DNA of 64,000 nt from Ephemerocybe angulata (Eukaryota; Basidiomycota; Agaricomycetes; Agaricales; Psathyrellaceae): contig JAACJK010000057.1 in assembly GCA_013368325.1 (NCBI GenBank), forward strand, positions 992,001 through 1,056,000. Reading direction: 5' to 3'. Under the pieces are notes generated by a model. That model saw only the letters and a list, made by a program, of their open reading frames with translations. It was not told where the DNA came from and ran no database searches. The translations under genes and the position numbers were made by a program. Positions 44,401 through 56,300 of this stretch are shown piece by piece. The number at the start of each line of letters is the position of its first letter. The first letter of the stretch is position 1.

Positions 44401-45166
44401 TCATACGTTGTGCCAGAGCAATGTCCTGAGATCTTTCCAGGCGTTGGAATCGAGATACAAGTATTTCATCGAATTGAACATTCCGGGTTGTATAGTCTCG
44501 CCTCGGTGTCTGAAGAGCCACATTACTGCTCCCCACGACAGGGCAGCAAAGGCAGTGAAGTACTTCGAATTGGGGGGAAGTGGCTTCACGGCGGAGCCCG
44601 CGAGCGCCGAATCGGGTGCCGTGTTGTAGGCTGAAGTGGCTCGAGGAATGAATGAAGCGACTACGCGTGAGACGACATAGAGGACAATCTGGACGTTCGA
44701 AAATAGGAAGGAGACGGAATGAGATAACACGTCCGAGGATAGTCCAGCTTCGTTACGCACCTGCTCGTTCACGGCATTCCGCTCTCCAAAGACAACATAG
44801 CCGCCGATGAGGCCAGCAATAAAGGTGTCAAGGCTGCGCTCCTTGCCCTTATTCAACTTCTTCTGGAGGAGAAGGATGGTCTTGTATAGCGTGACAAACT
44901 TGGCCAGGTTGAAGGCGTGTTGTTTGGTCGCACGGAAGATGACCTTGGCCCGGGATTGCCAACTATGAAGGTATTCAGACTCGGAGGGTAGGGTACAGAG
45001 AGGATGCTACTTACTCTCCACGGCCAAATAGAACAGACATGACCAATGCATGAGGAAATCGGACCTTCACTCCGTATACGAATCCATTACGGGCTCCCTT
45101 CAGGATTGCTAGATATTCGTGGTATGCCGGATTCGTGATGATCTCGTTCAGCAGGGCCATCGACAT
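44401..45166 (-). CDS. PXMP4: Peroxisomal membrane protein 4 (Tim17/Tim22/Pmp24 family)
   Basis: An integral peroxisomal membrane protein of the PMP24 group; its molecular role is unclear. The protein begins MSMALLNEIITNPAYHEYLAILKGARNGFVYGVKVRFPHALVM. It continues SWQSRAKVIFRATKQHAFNLAKFVTLYKTI, TFIAGLIGGYVVFGERNAVNEQ and IVLYVVSRVVASFIPRA. It ends with ALSWGAVMWLFRHRGETIQPGM and LRTLLWHNV. The GGYVVFG..NAVNEQI motif and the glycine-rich helices are the family signature. Three exons are needed. Confidence 0.88.
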
Positions 45167-46251
45167 TTTGACTGTGGAGCAAGACAAGAGGATTTAGACT
45201 GAAGAAAGCGGTCCGAACCAAGAAAACGAAGTCGTGGTACAGTGGTGGAGGAAGGAAGAAAGGGGGTCCATGGAGGAGAGCATGAAGCCAGCGTAATCAC
45301 ATGGGAATTCCTTGACCCGGTTGATGCTTCGGGCGCGGCGTATCAGTGCCGGGCGCCTGACTGCCTTTCGACTCGACCCGCCACCGATCCACCACTCGTA
45401 GACCGCTGTAGGTTGCTTGGACTAGTTGGAATGAAGGCAAACAGTGCCTATGGCTTATTTGCACTTATGACATGCACCCTAGAGGAGTAGTTGGCGGGGT
45501 CAGACTTGTTCTACGGTGGGCCAAGGAATGCGAAGCCGTTGTCAGCATTAACTGACAGTTTATATAAATGCCCTGGGCCACCAGTACTGGAAAGGTTAAC
45601 ACATCCTGAGGACATTATTGCTTAACTACGACGAGGGGGTCACTTACCACCCCTATACAAGGAGCCCTACCCATTGAAATTTAGAGGAATACTCACGAGT
45701 AAGGAGCTAGTTGAGTATTATTACAGGGCAGCATATTCGACGCCCTTGCCCGCCATATAAGCCTGGAAGTAAGGGTAGGGAGACCGGTAATATCGATCCT
45801 AGCTCATTTGAGCAGTAGCGGGGGAGGATATTTTAATAAGCGCCCAAAAAGCGTCTTCCGCTCGGAACAGCGTATTCTATCTGCAGACCGCAAAGTATAG
45901 GAACAGGCCACTATCCCATACTTTCTCTTGGTCATTATTTTGTGTCTAAGCCTAAGGACCCCACCTTACTCAAAAGACTTCGAGTCTAGCCACACTCGTG
46001 CCATGGCGGTCTCTTGGCGCCATGGATCACTGCCAACTCGGAGACTTGTGAGCGGAAAACTTTCCCACGCGTGCGCACTGGGGCGGAAGTTGAGGCAATT
46101 TGAATGTCACTTGTTTCTTTTGGCCCTTCGTCCGACTCCCGAGCCCTCCAGAACGCGTTTTCCTCTTTCTTCAGAAGTGGTTCGCGACGAAGGTACACAT
46201 TATTGGTATAACCCTGGTCCGATCGGAGTCTTGACATGGCAACAACCCTAG
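45167..46251. other. Divergent intergenic region between PXMP4 and the F-box gene
   Basis: About 1.1 kb holding two promoters. A TATATAAA-like element is near 45,562. No gene, RNA or repeat is recognised. Confidence 0.45.
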
Positions 46252-48033
46252 ATGCCAGTAACAGAATCCAGTTCGGAGTCCACGATTACGGCCCTCCTCT
46301 CCAGTCAACGAGTTTTACCGGTGTCCAGCGAGACCCAGCTCCTCGCGAACTCTACCCAATCCTACAACATCGAGGACTACCGCGGTAGGCTATGGCAACG
46401 CGTCCTCGAGTTGGAAAATGAAATGCGGATTGTCAGGGGCTGTCTAAATGTTGCCGTGCCCATAGGTCGCCTTCCACCGGAGGTCCTATCGAACATCTTC
46501 CTCGTGCTGAAGCAAGAACACGCTCATAAGCAGCTTCCCGTCTGCTTCATCCTTTCGCATGTCTGCCAGCAATGGAGGGCTATCGCCATGGATTGCTCGT
46601 CCCTTTGGTCGGATCTGTCTGACTCCGACGGCCCTAAACTTTCAGAGCTAAAGCTTTCGAGGTCAAGGAATGCACCATTATCAATCCAATATCTTCAACC
46701 AAACGGAGAAAATGAAAAGATACTCCAACTTGCATTATCCCAAGTCAGCCGTTTGCGCGACATCGACATTTACGATTCCTGCCGCTCCAACAATGCCTTC
46801 GATCTCGTTGCCGCATTCTCGGGATTTACAGGAAATGCGCCGCTCCTCAGAAGCCTACGAATAGAAAGGGAAACGATGAAGGCAGAAGACCAATTTCCCG
46901 ATGTTGACCTGAAAGATATCCCCCCTTCCCTTCAGATACTTGAGCTGCGTAACTGCAACATCCCCTGGACATACATTCCAATCTCCCCAAGCCTCGAATA
47001 TCTACAACTCTGCAACGAGCACTTGAATGAAATAAATCGCCTTCCTACACAAGTTTTCGCCAAACTTCTCAAGTGTTTACCTCGACTTGTATCTCTCGAC
47101 CTGTGTGGCTATCTTCCTGCAGATGGGATATCAACGTTCGCGCACACACCCGTCACTTTGCCAAGGCTCTCCACCCTGAAGCTCAAGGACCCCATAAATC
47201 ATATCAGGAGCTTCCTCCGGCACATTCAAGTTCCCCATACGACGGATGTTGACGTATACATTCGGGACGAAATCCAAGATGCCGCAACTCTGAATCTCGT
47301 TCTAACCGAGCTGAAAGGAATGGACATGGCGTCCTCGGAACTCCCTGCGATGGTTCCGATTTTCAAGCTCGACCTTGGCAACGACGACCACATCGCCATT
47401 GCAAACGCCAAGTTCAAGATCGAAATGTGGTTTAGCGAGGTCAAGCGCGATTGGAAGAGATCCCTTACGTTTGGGGTAAGCGACATGCTACCAACTGCTG
47501 ATATAGTGACTATGCTCGGGGAGAACTTCGACCTTTCAACTCTTGAAGAACTTCGAATCTGGGAATATGGTTATCAGCTGTCGAGGTCGACGTGGACTCA
47601 GTTGTTTGGGCATTTGCTGAAACTAAAGACCATAAATGTGGATCAAACTACGGACCTCCAAGCATTTTTCGAGTCTTTGGCCACACAGTTGCCCCAGGAA
47701 GCTGCCCAAGATGCCCCTGCGATTGCGCCAAATCCGAGGTCTCGACTGTACTTTCCGGCCCTCTCCGCCATCCACCTTGAGTGGGTTGACTTCGGACGCG
47801 CGGATGAGAGGGAAGCGGATGTCTTGAGAGTCATCGACACCCTTGAAAAGCGGTCGCTACATGCTCAACCCATCAAGAAGCTGAGGCTCGAATCGTGCAG
47901 AAATTTCAAGTGGTCGCACTTCGAGAGGCTGAAAGACGCCAAAATCCCCGGCCTTACCATATCATGGGACGAATGCGAGGAGCTCGACTCTGAATCGGAA
48001 TACGAGGACGACGATGAAGCCGATCATTATTAG
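46252..48033 (+). CDS. F-box protein with leucine-rich C-terminal region
   Basis: A single-exon protein of 593 residues, expected to be the substrate-binding subunit of an SCF ubiquitin ligase. After a coiled segment (WQRVLELENEMRIVRGCL) the F-box reads VPIGRLPPEVLSNIFLVLKQ...ILSHVCQQWRAIAMDCSSLWSDL (about residues 70-125). The rest is an irregular leucine-rich series (LQILELRNCNIPW, LEYLQLCNEHL, LVSLDLCGYLP, LSTLKLKDPI, LEELRIWEYGY, IKKLRLESCRNFKW), ending in an acidic tail. Mushroom genomes carry hundreds of such genes, so the target cannot be guessed. Confidence 0.9.
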   Translation: MPVTESSSESTITALLSSQRVLPVSSETQLLANSTQSYNIEDYRGRLWQRVLELENEMRIVRGCLNVAVPIGRLPPEVLSNIFLVLKQEHAHKQLPVCFILSHVCQQWRAIAMDCSSLWSDLSDSDGPKLSELKLSRSRNAPLSIQYLQPNGENEKILQLALSQVSRLRDIDIYDSCRSNNAFDLVAAFSGFTGNAPLLRSLRIERETMKAEDQFPDVDLKDIPPSLQILELRNCNIPWTYIPISPSLEYLQLCNEHLNEINRLPTQVFAKLLKCLPRLVSLDLCGYLPADGISTFAHTPVTLPRLSTLKLKDPINHIRSFLRHIQVPHTTDVDVYIRDEIQDAATLNLVLTELKGMDMASSELPAMVPIFKLDLGNDDHIAIANAKFKIEMWFSEVKRDWKRSLTFGVSDMLPTADIVTMLGENFDLSTLEELRIWEYGYQLSRSTWTQLFGHLLKLKTINVDQTTDLQAFFESLATQLPQEAAQDAPAIAPNPRSRLYFPALSAIHLEWVDFGRADEREADVLRVIDTLEKRSLHAQPIKKLRLESCRNFKWSHFERLKDAKIPGLTISWDECEELDSESEYEDDDEADHY

Positions 48034-49280
48034 TTGTAGAGGGAAGCTGACGTTTGCTAAGCGCTAATGTCGTCTGGTAATGGTACTCTCGAATGCCACG
48101 ATGCTAGTTTCCTGGCAAAATCGTTGTTTTAATTTGGTCTACTAGAACGGTCAGATCATGCCTGGAGATTTGTTGAGACGGGTGTTATTGGCAGGCAACC
48201 CCTCGCACGAAAAGCGGCGAGACGCGTTTGGGAAGGGTCCGATGGGGTACAAGCAAGCAATCAAGCAGGGCTGAACCCGGGCCAGCAGCATGAGCCGATT
48301 TCACGGCCTATGGTCCATTCCATCGCTTTCTCGAAGCAAGCCCATGTTCTGATCTGAGAAGCATAGCGGGTATATGTTAGGCGTCCGATTTTCCGCTTCA
48401 ATCCCAGTTGCGAGTATGGAAGGCTTTCTTGGACAAAAATCAAACCCACTGTTTTAGAGTAAGTACTGATGAAATTCAATGATGTCTTACTGAGTTTCTC
48501 TATGACTGGGCAATGTTTTTGTGTTTTCACTAATGATCATTAATGAGCTCCTCCAAGTATCGCTGCGGTGCGATGAAACGAGGGTAGTGAAAAAGCTTCC
48601 GAACTCAAAATGGATGCATAGCCACGGACGGCGTGATACTGCCGCTTATCTAACCGCGGGATCTCGCGCCTTGCCAAGGATGGCCCCCTTGTGAAGCTAT
48701 ACCAGTTCTCCTCCTAGTTCCTCATGGGGCCACGCAAAAATTGGGTATAAAATGTTGTGAGTATAAAAGATCCTCCCGAACGGAGACTTTCATCCCTTTG
48801 AGCGCCGTTATATGTGAAGCTCTCAGAAAATGGCCATCAGCGATGCCGTCTCGGCTCTGTCTGCCGTTTGATATGTGGCTGTGGAGATTGAGTATTTCAC
48901 ACAGTGAAAAGCTTCCGAACTCCGAAAACAGTGACAAGGACGAATCATTAATGCGAAATCATTGGATTGCTTTTTGTCCAAGAAACCCGCCCATATGCGA
49001 GGGTCTAGTTCTTGTGTGATTCTGCCGGGAAGTGCGCAGATAAATATGTGGGCCATGGGAAGTAAGTAGATCCTTCAGGTTACTCTAAATTCTCGGCCTT
49101 CCGGCGTCCTTTGGAATTTGGTAGTGAATTTTGGAACCCAAAAGCCTAAAGGAGCCCAAAGGTTGGACACGTGATGGTGTATGAATGATCTGAGATCGAA
49201 GTTTCCCCCTGGAAAGCTTCTGAATATGGTGCATCGAAAGGTCTGCCTCAGACGACTACACCTTGGAAAGCAACAGGATA
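48034..49280. other. Intergenic region between the F-box gene and MTC1
   Basis: About 1.2 kb without a recognisable gene. Two TATAAAA-like sites occur near 48,746 and 48,763 (plus strand), but no convincing ORF follows them. Confidence 0.4.
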
Positions 49281-50747
49281 ATGCCAATGGCCTCCAAGTC
49301 CAAATCCAAGCAGGAGGAGGCCCTCGAATTCCTGGATGACCTCGATTCGTTCGCAGCCCCACAATCCAAGGCCAAACCAGCGAAGACGCCGCCGCCGCCA
49401 GCTGCTGCAGGCCAAGGAAAGAGCAATGAAGCGGAGGTGTTCGCGTTTATCGACGAGATTACCCAGAAGAGCACGGAACCTACTCGCACGGCGGCCTCTA
49501 TCCCGCGATCAGGTACACCGACTATCAGGAAGAGCACTGAGCGCGTGCGCCTTGGCGGGGGACCAGTGACTTCGTTGCCTTCTGCATCATCCTCGACGAC
49601 CTCGCTGAACAGGAGTGCAAGCAACGATGGTTCCAAATCCAAGGCCGACACCTCGCCCACCCCTGCGGCCGCAACACCAGGTCCTGGCGCATGGGGATGG
49701 GGATCAGTGTGGTCCACTGCATCCGCTGCCATCCAACAGGCGAAGACGGTAGTCGATGAGCAGGTGAAGCATCTGCCCAAGAATGATCAGGTTCGCGGCT
49801 GGGGAGAGGGTGTTTTAGAGTATGCAAAGCAAGCGCAGCTTGACAAACTTGGTGATTATACTATCCTCCTTTTGAGGGACAGCTAGGCTCACGTAACTGC
49901 AGGACAGGATTTCAAGCGAGTCGGTCTATCCACCTTGACGGACATCCTCAATGTTGTCGCGCCTCCCATCTCGGAGCATGAGGCTATTCAGATCTGGCTG
50001 AGCCATGACATGCAGGGATACGATGGAGTTGAAACTCTAGTCTATCGTGCCTTGACACGGGTACGCAACCGCAGACACAGTCCTCCCGTGTTTGTCTAAT
50101 TTCGACGACTTCTAGATCTTAGAACAGGTTCAAGCGGGTGACCTCGTCGTTAGTCGTGGTAATGAGGTCAAACCCAAGCAAGGGAGTTCAACTGGACGAG
50201 AGCTCAATGCCGTCGACAGCTACGAATCTGCCGTCAAGCTTGCTCAAGTTAGTCAAGATTTCCTCCTTGATACTCAAATACGGCATTGCTGACAGAATCC
50301 CAGGTTGAAGTCGAAACCCTCGTCAAGAACAACAAGAAGGAATCCAAGCCTTCAGATATAAACTCTCCCACCATATACTCCAACGTCTACATTCGGATCC
50401 AACCCTACTTCAGCGAGTACGATCTTCCTGAAGCTATTTCTTCTGCAGACGCTTCCGACGAATTGTCGGAAAAGCTCCAATTCCTCGTCTATCTGTACGA
50501 CCCGGAGCACAAGCTTGTGCACACTTCAATAACGCAAGCTGTGTCTGCCGAATGGGTTGACATCTGGGACGACTATGATTGGGTAGAGGACCTTGTCGCC
50601 GACTCCCTCAGGCTCAGTGTTGAAGTCATTGGTCAAGAGTACGTGGTTTCTCGCATGGGTTGGGCGAAGAAAGGAGAGGATCAAGGTGCGAGCGATGCCC
50701 CCGACGCTGCATCGGAGGAAGGAGAGAAGAAACTGGGGGACTCCTGA
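49281..50747 (+). CDS. MTC1: MTC1 (maintenance of telomere capping protein 1) homologue
   Basis: A conserved fungal protein named for genetic interaction with CDC13 mutations; in yeast it is linked to COPI vesicles, and its role is not settled. It begins MPMASKSKSKQEEALEFLDDLDSF, then EAEVFAFIDEITQKS and a Ser/Thr-rich linker. The family core follows: GAWGWGSVWSTASAAIQQAKTVVDEQ, VGLSTLTDILNVVAPPISEHE, IQIWLSHDMQGYDGVETLVYRAL, VYIRIQPYF and LVYLYDPEHKLVHTSITQAV. It ends WVDIWDDYDWVEDLVADSLRLSVEVIGQEYVVSRMGW. Four exons are needed. The Met at 49287 is an equally good start. Confidence 0.9.
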
Positions 50748-50930
50748 CAATTAGTAACATAAATGATACCCACCCACGGCCATTATAATGCTTATGTGCC
50801 GACCTATGCCTCCTGGCCGTTTACCCTGCGCTTTTCGGATGTTCTTTCGTGTATATTAGTTTCGCGATCCCGTCCTGTTCGAATATGATATATCTCGAAT
50901 TATGAACATGGCGATCTACGGAGGTGTAGT

Positions 50931-52029
50931 CTATTTCTTGCCTGCCTCGGGTTGAGGAGGTGGCGGAGGGAGATGCTTGAGATCTGAAGGGCGCTTCCCC
51001 TTGGTGCCGTCCCCAATCTGCTCCCATGGCGATTGAGACTCGAAGTTGCTAAAACAAAGTGAGATGAAGAGAGGTCGAGAATTAAATTCAAAACTTACCG
51101 GAAAGCCTGGGTAAGCTGGAGGGGCTCGTACACGACCCGCTTGCGCTCTTCGTCGTATCGGAGTTCGGTATAACCCTGTCGTTGGTTTAGTGGGAAGTCG
51201 CGAGTGGGTGAATGCGAAACGCACGGTGAGAGGGAAGTCCTTCCTCAAAGGATGGCCTTCGAAGCCGTAGTCGGTAAGGATGCGACGACTAGGCGGTTAT
51301 AGTCAGTTAACGTCGACATGGGATACAGTAAGACGTACAGATCAGGGTGGCCTTCGAAGAAAATGCCGAAAAGATCCCAAGCCTCACGCTCGTACCTGGT
51401 CTGAAATTAATCGGCACACCCAAGAGCGACATGAAAGGCTCGGCGTACCAGTCAGCTCCTCTGAAAACCTCCACAGCACTCGGAACGGGGTCAGCCTCGC
51501 CAGCGTAGGTCTTGACCCTGATTCTTCCGGCGTGCTTTATGCTGAGCAAGTGGTAGACAACCTCGAAACGCTTCTCTCGCTCCGGGAAGTCGACACCACT
51601 GATATCCATGCAAGCCTTGAACTGGCACTGAGAGTGGTCACGCAGAAAGGTGAGGACGGGGATAACGCCAGAGGGGCCGACATAGAGCGTCAATTCGTCC
51701 TTGAGAACCGAGAATTGCTGGATGAACTTGGGCAAGCACTGGGTGAGGTAGGAACCGTAGGTGTGCAGCTTCTCCGTAGTCTCGGCGTAGAGTGTTTCAG
51801 TCAGATTGGGTGAGGTGGGTTCCTTAAAAGGAGCAGCAGACGCTGTTCACAAATGATTTAGCACCAGTCTCGGAGCCCTGTGGAGAGACCACGGCTTGTA
51901 CTCACCTTTCGGAGCGGTGGTCGAGTGCAGGCAGCGTCTACGCTGGGCAGCCAGGACGTTGGAGACTGCAGGGCGCACTGCGACGGCCCTGAGAGCCTGG
52001 CCTGTGCGGAGAGCGAGACGGAAAGCCAT
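50931..52029 (-). CDS. NDUFS3: NADH:ubiquinone oxidoreductase 30 kDa subunit (complex I)
   Basis: A mitochondrial matrix-arm subunit of respiratory complex I, NDUFS3/NuoC. A basic presequence ([20 protein letters not shown]) leads to [74 protein letters not shown], then the family signature [38 protein letters not shown]. It ends [36 protein letters not shown] plus a proline-rich tail. Six or seven exons are needed. The start lies 85 bp from the divergent SPF27 start. Confidence 0.93.
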
Positions 52030-52114
52030 GTCAACGACGATGTAGAGCGGAGAGAAATGTTGGCCAACGTTGTCACAAACCGGGTTCGGCAATTGCCGAG
52101 CCTCTACCAACGCG
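52030..52114. promoter_or_regulatory. 85-bp bidirectional promoter between NDUFS3 and SPF27
   Basis: The two start codons are only 85 bp apart, so the leaders and core promoters of a mitochondrial gene and a spliceosome gene overlap here. No TATA box is visible. Confidence 0.6.
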
Positions 52115-52987
52115 ATGATTTCCTACCCCGCCATCCCTGACGCCAACCACTACCAATTATCCCAAATGGCTGCTATCGAGGATATTTTCGACAGTCTCCC
52201 GTACTATGACGACGACCTCCAGAAGTTTCCTCAATTACGCGAGAAAGTCGACCAAGAACTTGCCCGCGAATTGAAGAAGATTGACCAGTCCACTTTGCAC
52301 GCCAAAGTTCCACCACCAATCCAGCTATTTACGACTGTTCGTGAGCACTGTTTCTGTCGCCGTTCTGATATTCTCAATTGTGAAACTTGTACAGGATGAT
52401 CATCCGTTGCTCAAGGCAGAGCTCGAACGCGCTCGAGCTGGCCAGCCAATGCCATCCATTGACACAATGAGATACCAGCTGCCTGCACCGACCTCGAACC
52501 CCGGATCTGACGAGGAATGGAAAGAGGCCCTCGACAACGCACGAGCACAGCTGCAGCACCAACGGATACGGTGGGTGATTATGCTGTCTCCCATAATCCA
52601 TACGGCTTCCTGAGGTGACCGTCCAGGCAAACGAACCTTGCCCTCCTTCAAACATACGGCGCAAATGCATGGCGTATAAACAACTACCTTTTTGAATCAA
52701 CAACAAAGCAGTTCGAGAAGGCTTCGGAAGACTTGAAGCAACTGACAGTCGAGGTTAACCGTGAACGAAAGAATGATCAGGTACCGTGCTATGGTCTATA
52801 GCACCTGGACGCGTCGTTGCTAACATTGGACATTCAGGAGCGTCTCGGAAAGCAGTTGACGTCGTTAGAGACTCGGTGGACGGAGCTCATCTCTAATATT
52901 CTGCAGATTGAGATGGCCAACATTGCGCTGGATGCGGAGATTGACCGTTTGAACAAGAAGGAGGCAGAGCTTGCCGACCAGCTCTAG
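52115..52987 (+). CDS. Pre-mRNA-splicing factor SPF27/BCAS2 family
   Basis: A core subunit of the Prp19 (NineTeen) complex, which activates the spliceosome; Cwf7 in fission yeast. The protein begins MISYPAIPDANHYQLSQMAAIEDIFDSLPYYDDDLQKFPQLREKVDQE. Next come PPPIQLF, HPLLKAELERARAGQPMPSIDTMRYQLPAP, and the family signature RQTNLALLQTYGANAWRINNYLFE. It ends in a long coiled coil (LTSLETRWTELISNILQIEMANIALDAEIDRLNKKEAELADQL). Four exons are needed. One intron seems to use a weak GTTCGT donor near 52337. Confidence 0.9.
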
Positions 52988-53370
52988 ACCGCGCACCGTT
53001 TTTCTTTTCGTTGTACTATACTTATATTTGTAACTCATAATTCATATCGACCTTGGCATGAACCTTCTGAAGCATGGTGTGTCGACAGTAGCGGCCGAAG
53101 TGCTCCGGCCCCTTACCAAAGCGAGACATTAGAACACCTGCCGCCGGCCGGTGTGGGATCATTGGGCAAGTTGGCAAGCGCTGCAGGTTCATACATATCC
53201 TCCCCCTCACTGGTGGTCAAATCCCCAGGTAAGCACTAATCCACGTCTGTAGACGAAGATTTGTTGACTTGCCGCCATCTACGTTCTCTCTATGCGCCAA
53301 ATAATCGTCTTTATCGGCTAGTTCTCATAGGGAAGACACACAGCACGCAAAAGCGTCTTAAGACGCGTTT
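52988..53370. other. Intergenic region between SPF27 and the large disordered protein
   Basis: A same-strand gap of about 380 bp with presumed 3' UTR and promoter. Nothing else is recognised. Confidence 0.45.
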
Positions 53371-56300
53371 ATGGCTAATACAGACACCGCAACTCCTGCA
53401 TTGTCGACCGGGACGAGCTCAGATGGCAATGAGCCAGTGACCGAACAACGAGTCGATGGCGCGTCAACCGCGGAGGCGCCCAAAGATTCCCCGAGCTCCG
53501 CGACCACGACAGCGTCACCACCATCTGTCTCAGCGTCAAACTCCTCGGCAACGACCCCGCAACCACAACCATCGACTCCTTCAGCGCGGCCATCCCTGGT
53601 TCCTCTGGGCTCAAGTCAGTCTTCGACAACATCCCACCCCAAGAAGTTCAGCGCAGTCAACGTCAACAAGAAGTTTCTCGAGAAGACAGCTCAAGCAGCG
53701 TCGGCTACTGCGTCAGCGACCTCCTCTTCGGCCAAGTCAAGCCCTACAGTTGGTGAGTTCACCATTGGTATCGCCTTTGAATCAAGCATAAAACACTAAT
53801 GTTGCTATCAATCAGCCCGGCCGGCGATTACTCCTGCAGCCTCTCACTCCCGACTGGTTACAGCCAAATTGACAGCAAGCCCGGTATCTTCGACAGCAGG
53901 GTGGTCACGACCAGCATCTGTTGCCCCGACCGCCAACCCCTCGCCCAACAGCACTTCGCCACTCCCGACATCCGCCAATGCTTCGAATCCAGGTTCCGTT
54001 GCCCCGCAATTACCTCATGCTGGCAAGGTCATTCAACCCCAGCCAAAGACTGTTGCCCAGCTCTCGACAATGAAGGATACCATTCCCGGATCCAAACCTG
54101 TTTGGGGGAACGCCAAGCCACCCTCAGCGCCAGTGCGCCTGGATATTCCACCTGAAGACTTTCCCACTGCAGCCGAAGCAGTCAGAAGTACACTTGCACT
54201 GGAATCTGCGAAGAAATCGAAATCTGAGGAGGCCGCAAAATCCACCGAGGCAGCTAAACAGGCAAGATTGGAGGATGCGGATGCCTTCCGTGGCGTGCAT
54301 CTGGACCCCAATGCCCACCATTGGGACGAGGTGTGTGGCTAAGACGAGTGTTATTAATCAATACCGACTTTTCTTCTAGATGGAAGAAGACGACGATGAT
54401 TTCTTGGGCGGGGTGGTCGAATTTGGAGATGGGCGGCAGTATAAAGTCGAGTCGGTAAATGGCGATGAGAAACCATCATCTCCCGGCCCCGGTTCGAGAT
54501 CTCCAGGTAAACCAGAGAATGTGCGGGACCGAGACGTGGACGACTTCGATCGCAGCTGGCCCAAATCGAAAACATCACCTCTTCCAACTCCCAATGATTT
54601 GCCTATCCACCACGAAGCATCGCGAAGTCCGACGACCTCTCTCAATGGCCTACACCCCAGTTCGTCTCCAGTGGAATCATCTCGCGTGCTATTCAACGAA
54701 CGTTCAAATCGACTAGAACCCTACAATCACTCTAGACCAGGGCCACCTTCACTAAACAAGCGCCCTGGGTACTTGGACGCTGACAGCAGGCATTCTCGGG
54801 AATTCGCAGGGCAACCGGCAAATATTCAAGTATTGCACAAACCACCTGGCGAGTTCGCTCCTCGAAATCGACGATTCAGTGGAGCGAGCAATAGCTCAGC
54901 AGGTGGCCCTGTTATCAGCCCACGCGATGGTTTCTTCCCTCGAAGAGATGGCCCTCCTCCAAGCCCAAGGATGTCAAGAGACGGGGCTCATCTAATGGCG
55001 CCGTCGACTTCCCACGGTGGCCGTGAACGAGATGCTGTGAGGAGAGGCAGCATGGGCCCTCCTCCCGTTCCTCCTCGCGCGTTGAAATCCGCACAGGAGA
55101 ACGGTCGTCAGCTCCCGCCTCATCTCACTCAGGTACCCCCCGTCCGACGAGAGCCTCGCCCCTTCCGTGATGAACCCCTCACCCCAGCCAGTTCCAAGGC
55201 TCCCAGCCTACCTTCGCAATCCCCACTTCTAACTCATTCCCAACTATCCGCTGTTTCCCCCGTAATTGGCACCGTTGCAGGGTTACCTCTTCCGGCAGGA
55301 ACTGACTTGGAAGTGGTGCGGAAAGATGTGATGCACAATGCCGCGGCACGTGCGAAGCAACGTCGTGAGCAAGAGGAGGCAGAGCGAGAGGCGCAGAAGG
55401 AGAGGGCCCGTCAGAAGGCACAGGAACTGGAAGAGAAGATGAAGGCCGCGGCATTGGAGAAGGAGAAGGAGGAGCAGAGGGTTGCTAAGGTGGAAGCCAA
55501 GAAGAACCCCCCTCCCCCACCTTCTGAACCTTCGCAGGCAAGTATTATCCATGGCTTTCGCTATTATAAAGATTGTTAACTCTTCCCGGACTTATAGGAG
55601 GATATCGTCAATTCGTTCATCGCAGAGGCTGTTGAAAGTTCCAAATCCCCAGTTTCTGAGCAACCCACAACGCTGTCATCAGCGCGCCCAGCCCCCTTCT
55701 CCACTGACCCCACCAAACGACCCTCGACCTTCCCCCCACGACCCTCTCCTCCGTCCGCAAAGCCCGAGTCTTGGCGATCCAACGCTCCTTCCGCACCCCC
55801 ACTTCAGCAGCGGAGATCATCTTCAGGGTTCGTTGCGTCGGCCACGACGGCTCTCGATGCCGCGGTGGATATGAAGAAGGAGGACCTCGAAATTGTTGAT
55901 TTCTCCGATATGAGTAATTTCGTGAAGGCACCTCGCCCACAACCCCAGCGCCCCCAAACGGAGGAAGGCTCGCCCTCGACTCTGCGGCCACCTCGGCCTG
56001 TTGCCAGCGATTTCATGGAGGAGAAGATACTCGAAGATCAATCCCAACGTCCCGAGCCTGCTACCTGGCGCCGCAAGTCTTCAATTGCCCAACCGGATTC
56101 TCAGCCTACGACGCCTGCCCAAGATGTCCATGAAGCAAAGGAGTCTGCCGGGTCCCCTCCCACTGGTGTCGATGATCCTTCGCAACAGAGGCCCGCAATC
56201 TCTGACCAGACGACACCGAGTCCTTCTTCCTCGAAGGAGTCATTGTCTTCCCAAGGCCCTGATAGTCGAAATGGAAACGGGGCGGGGCCACCACGCACCC

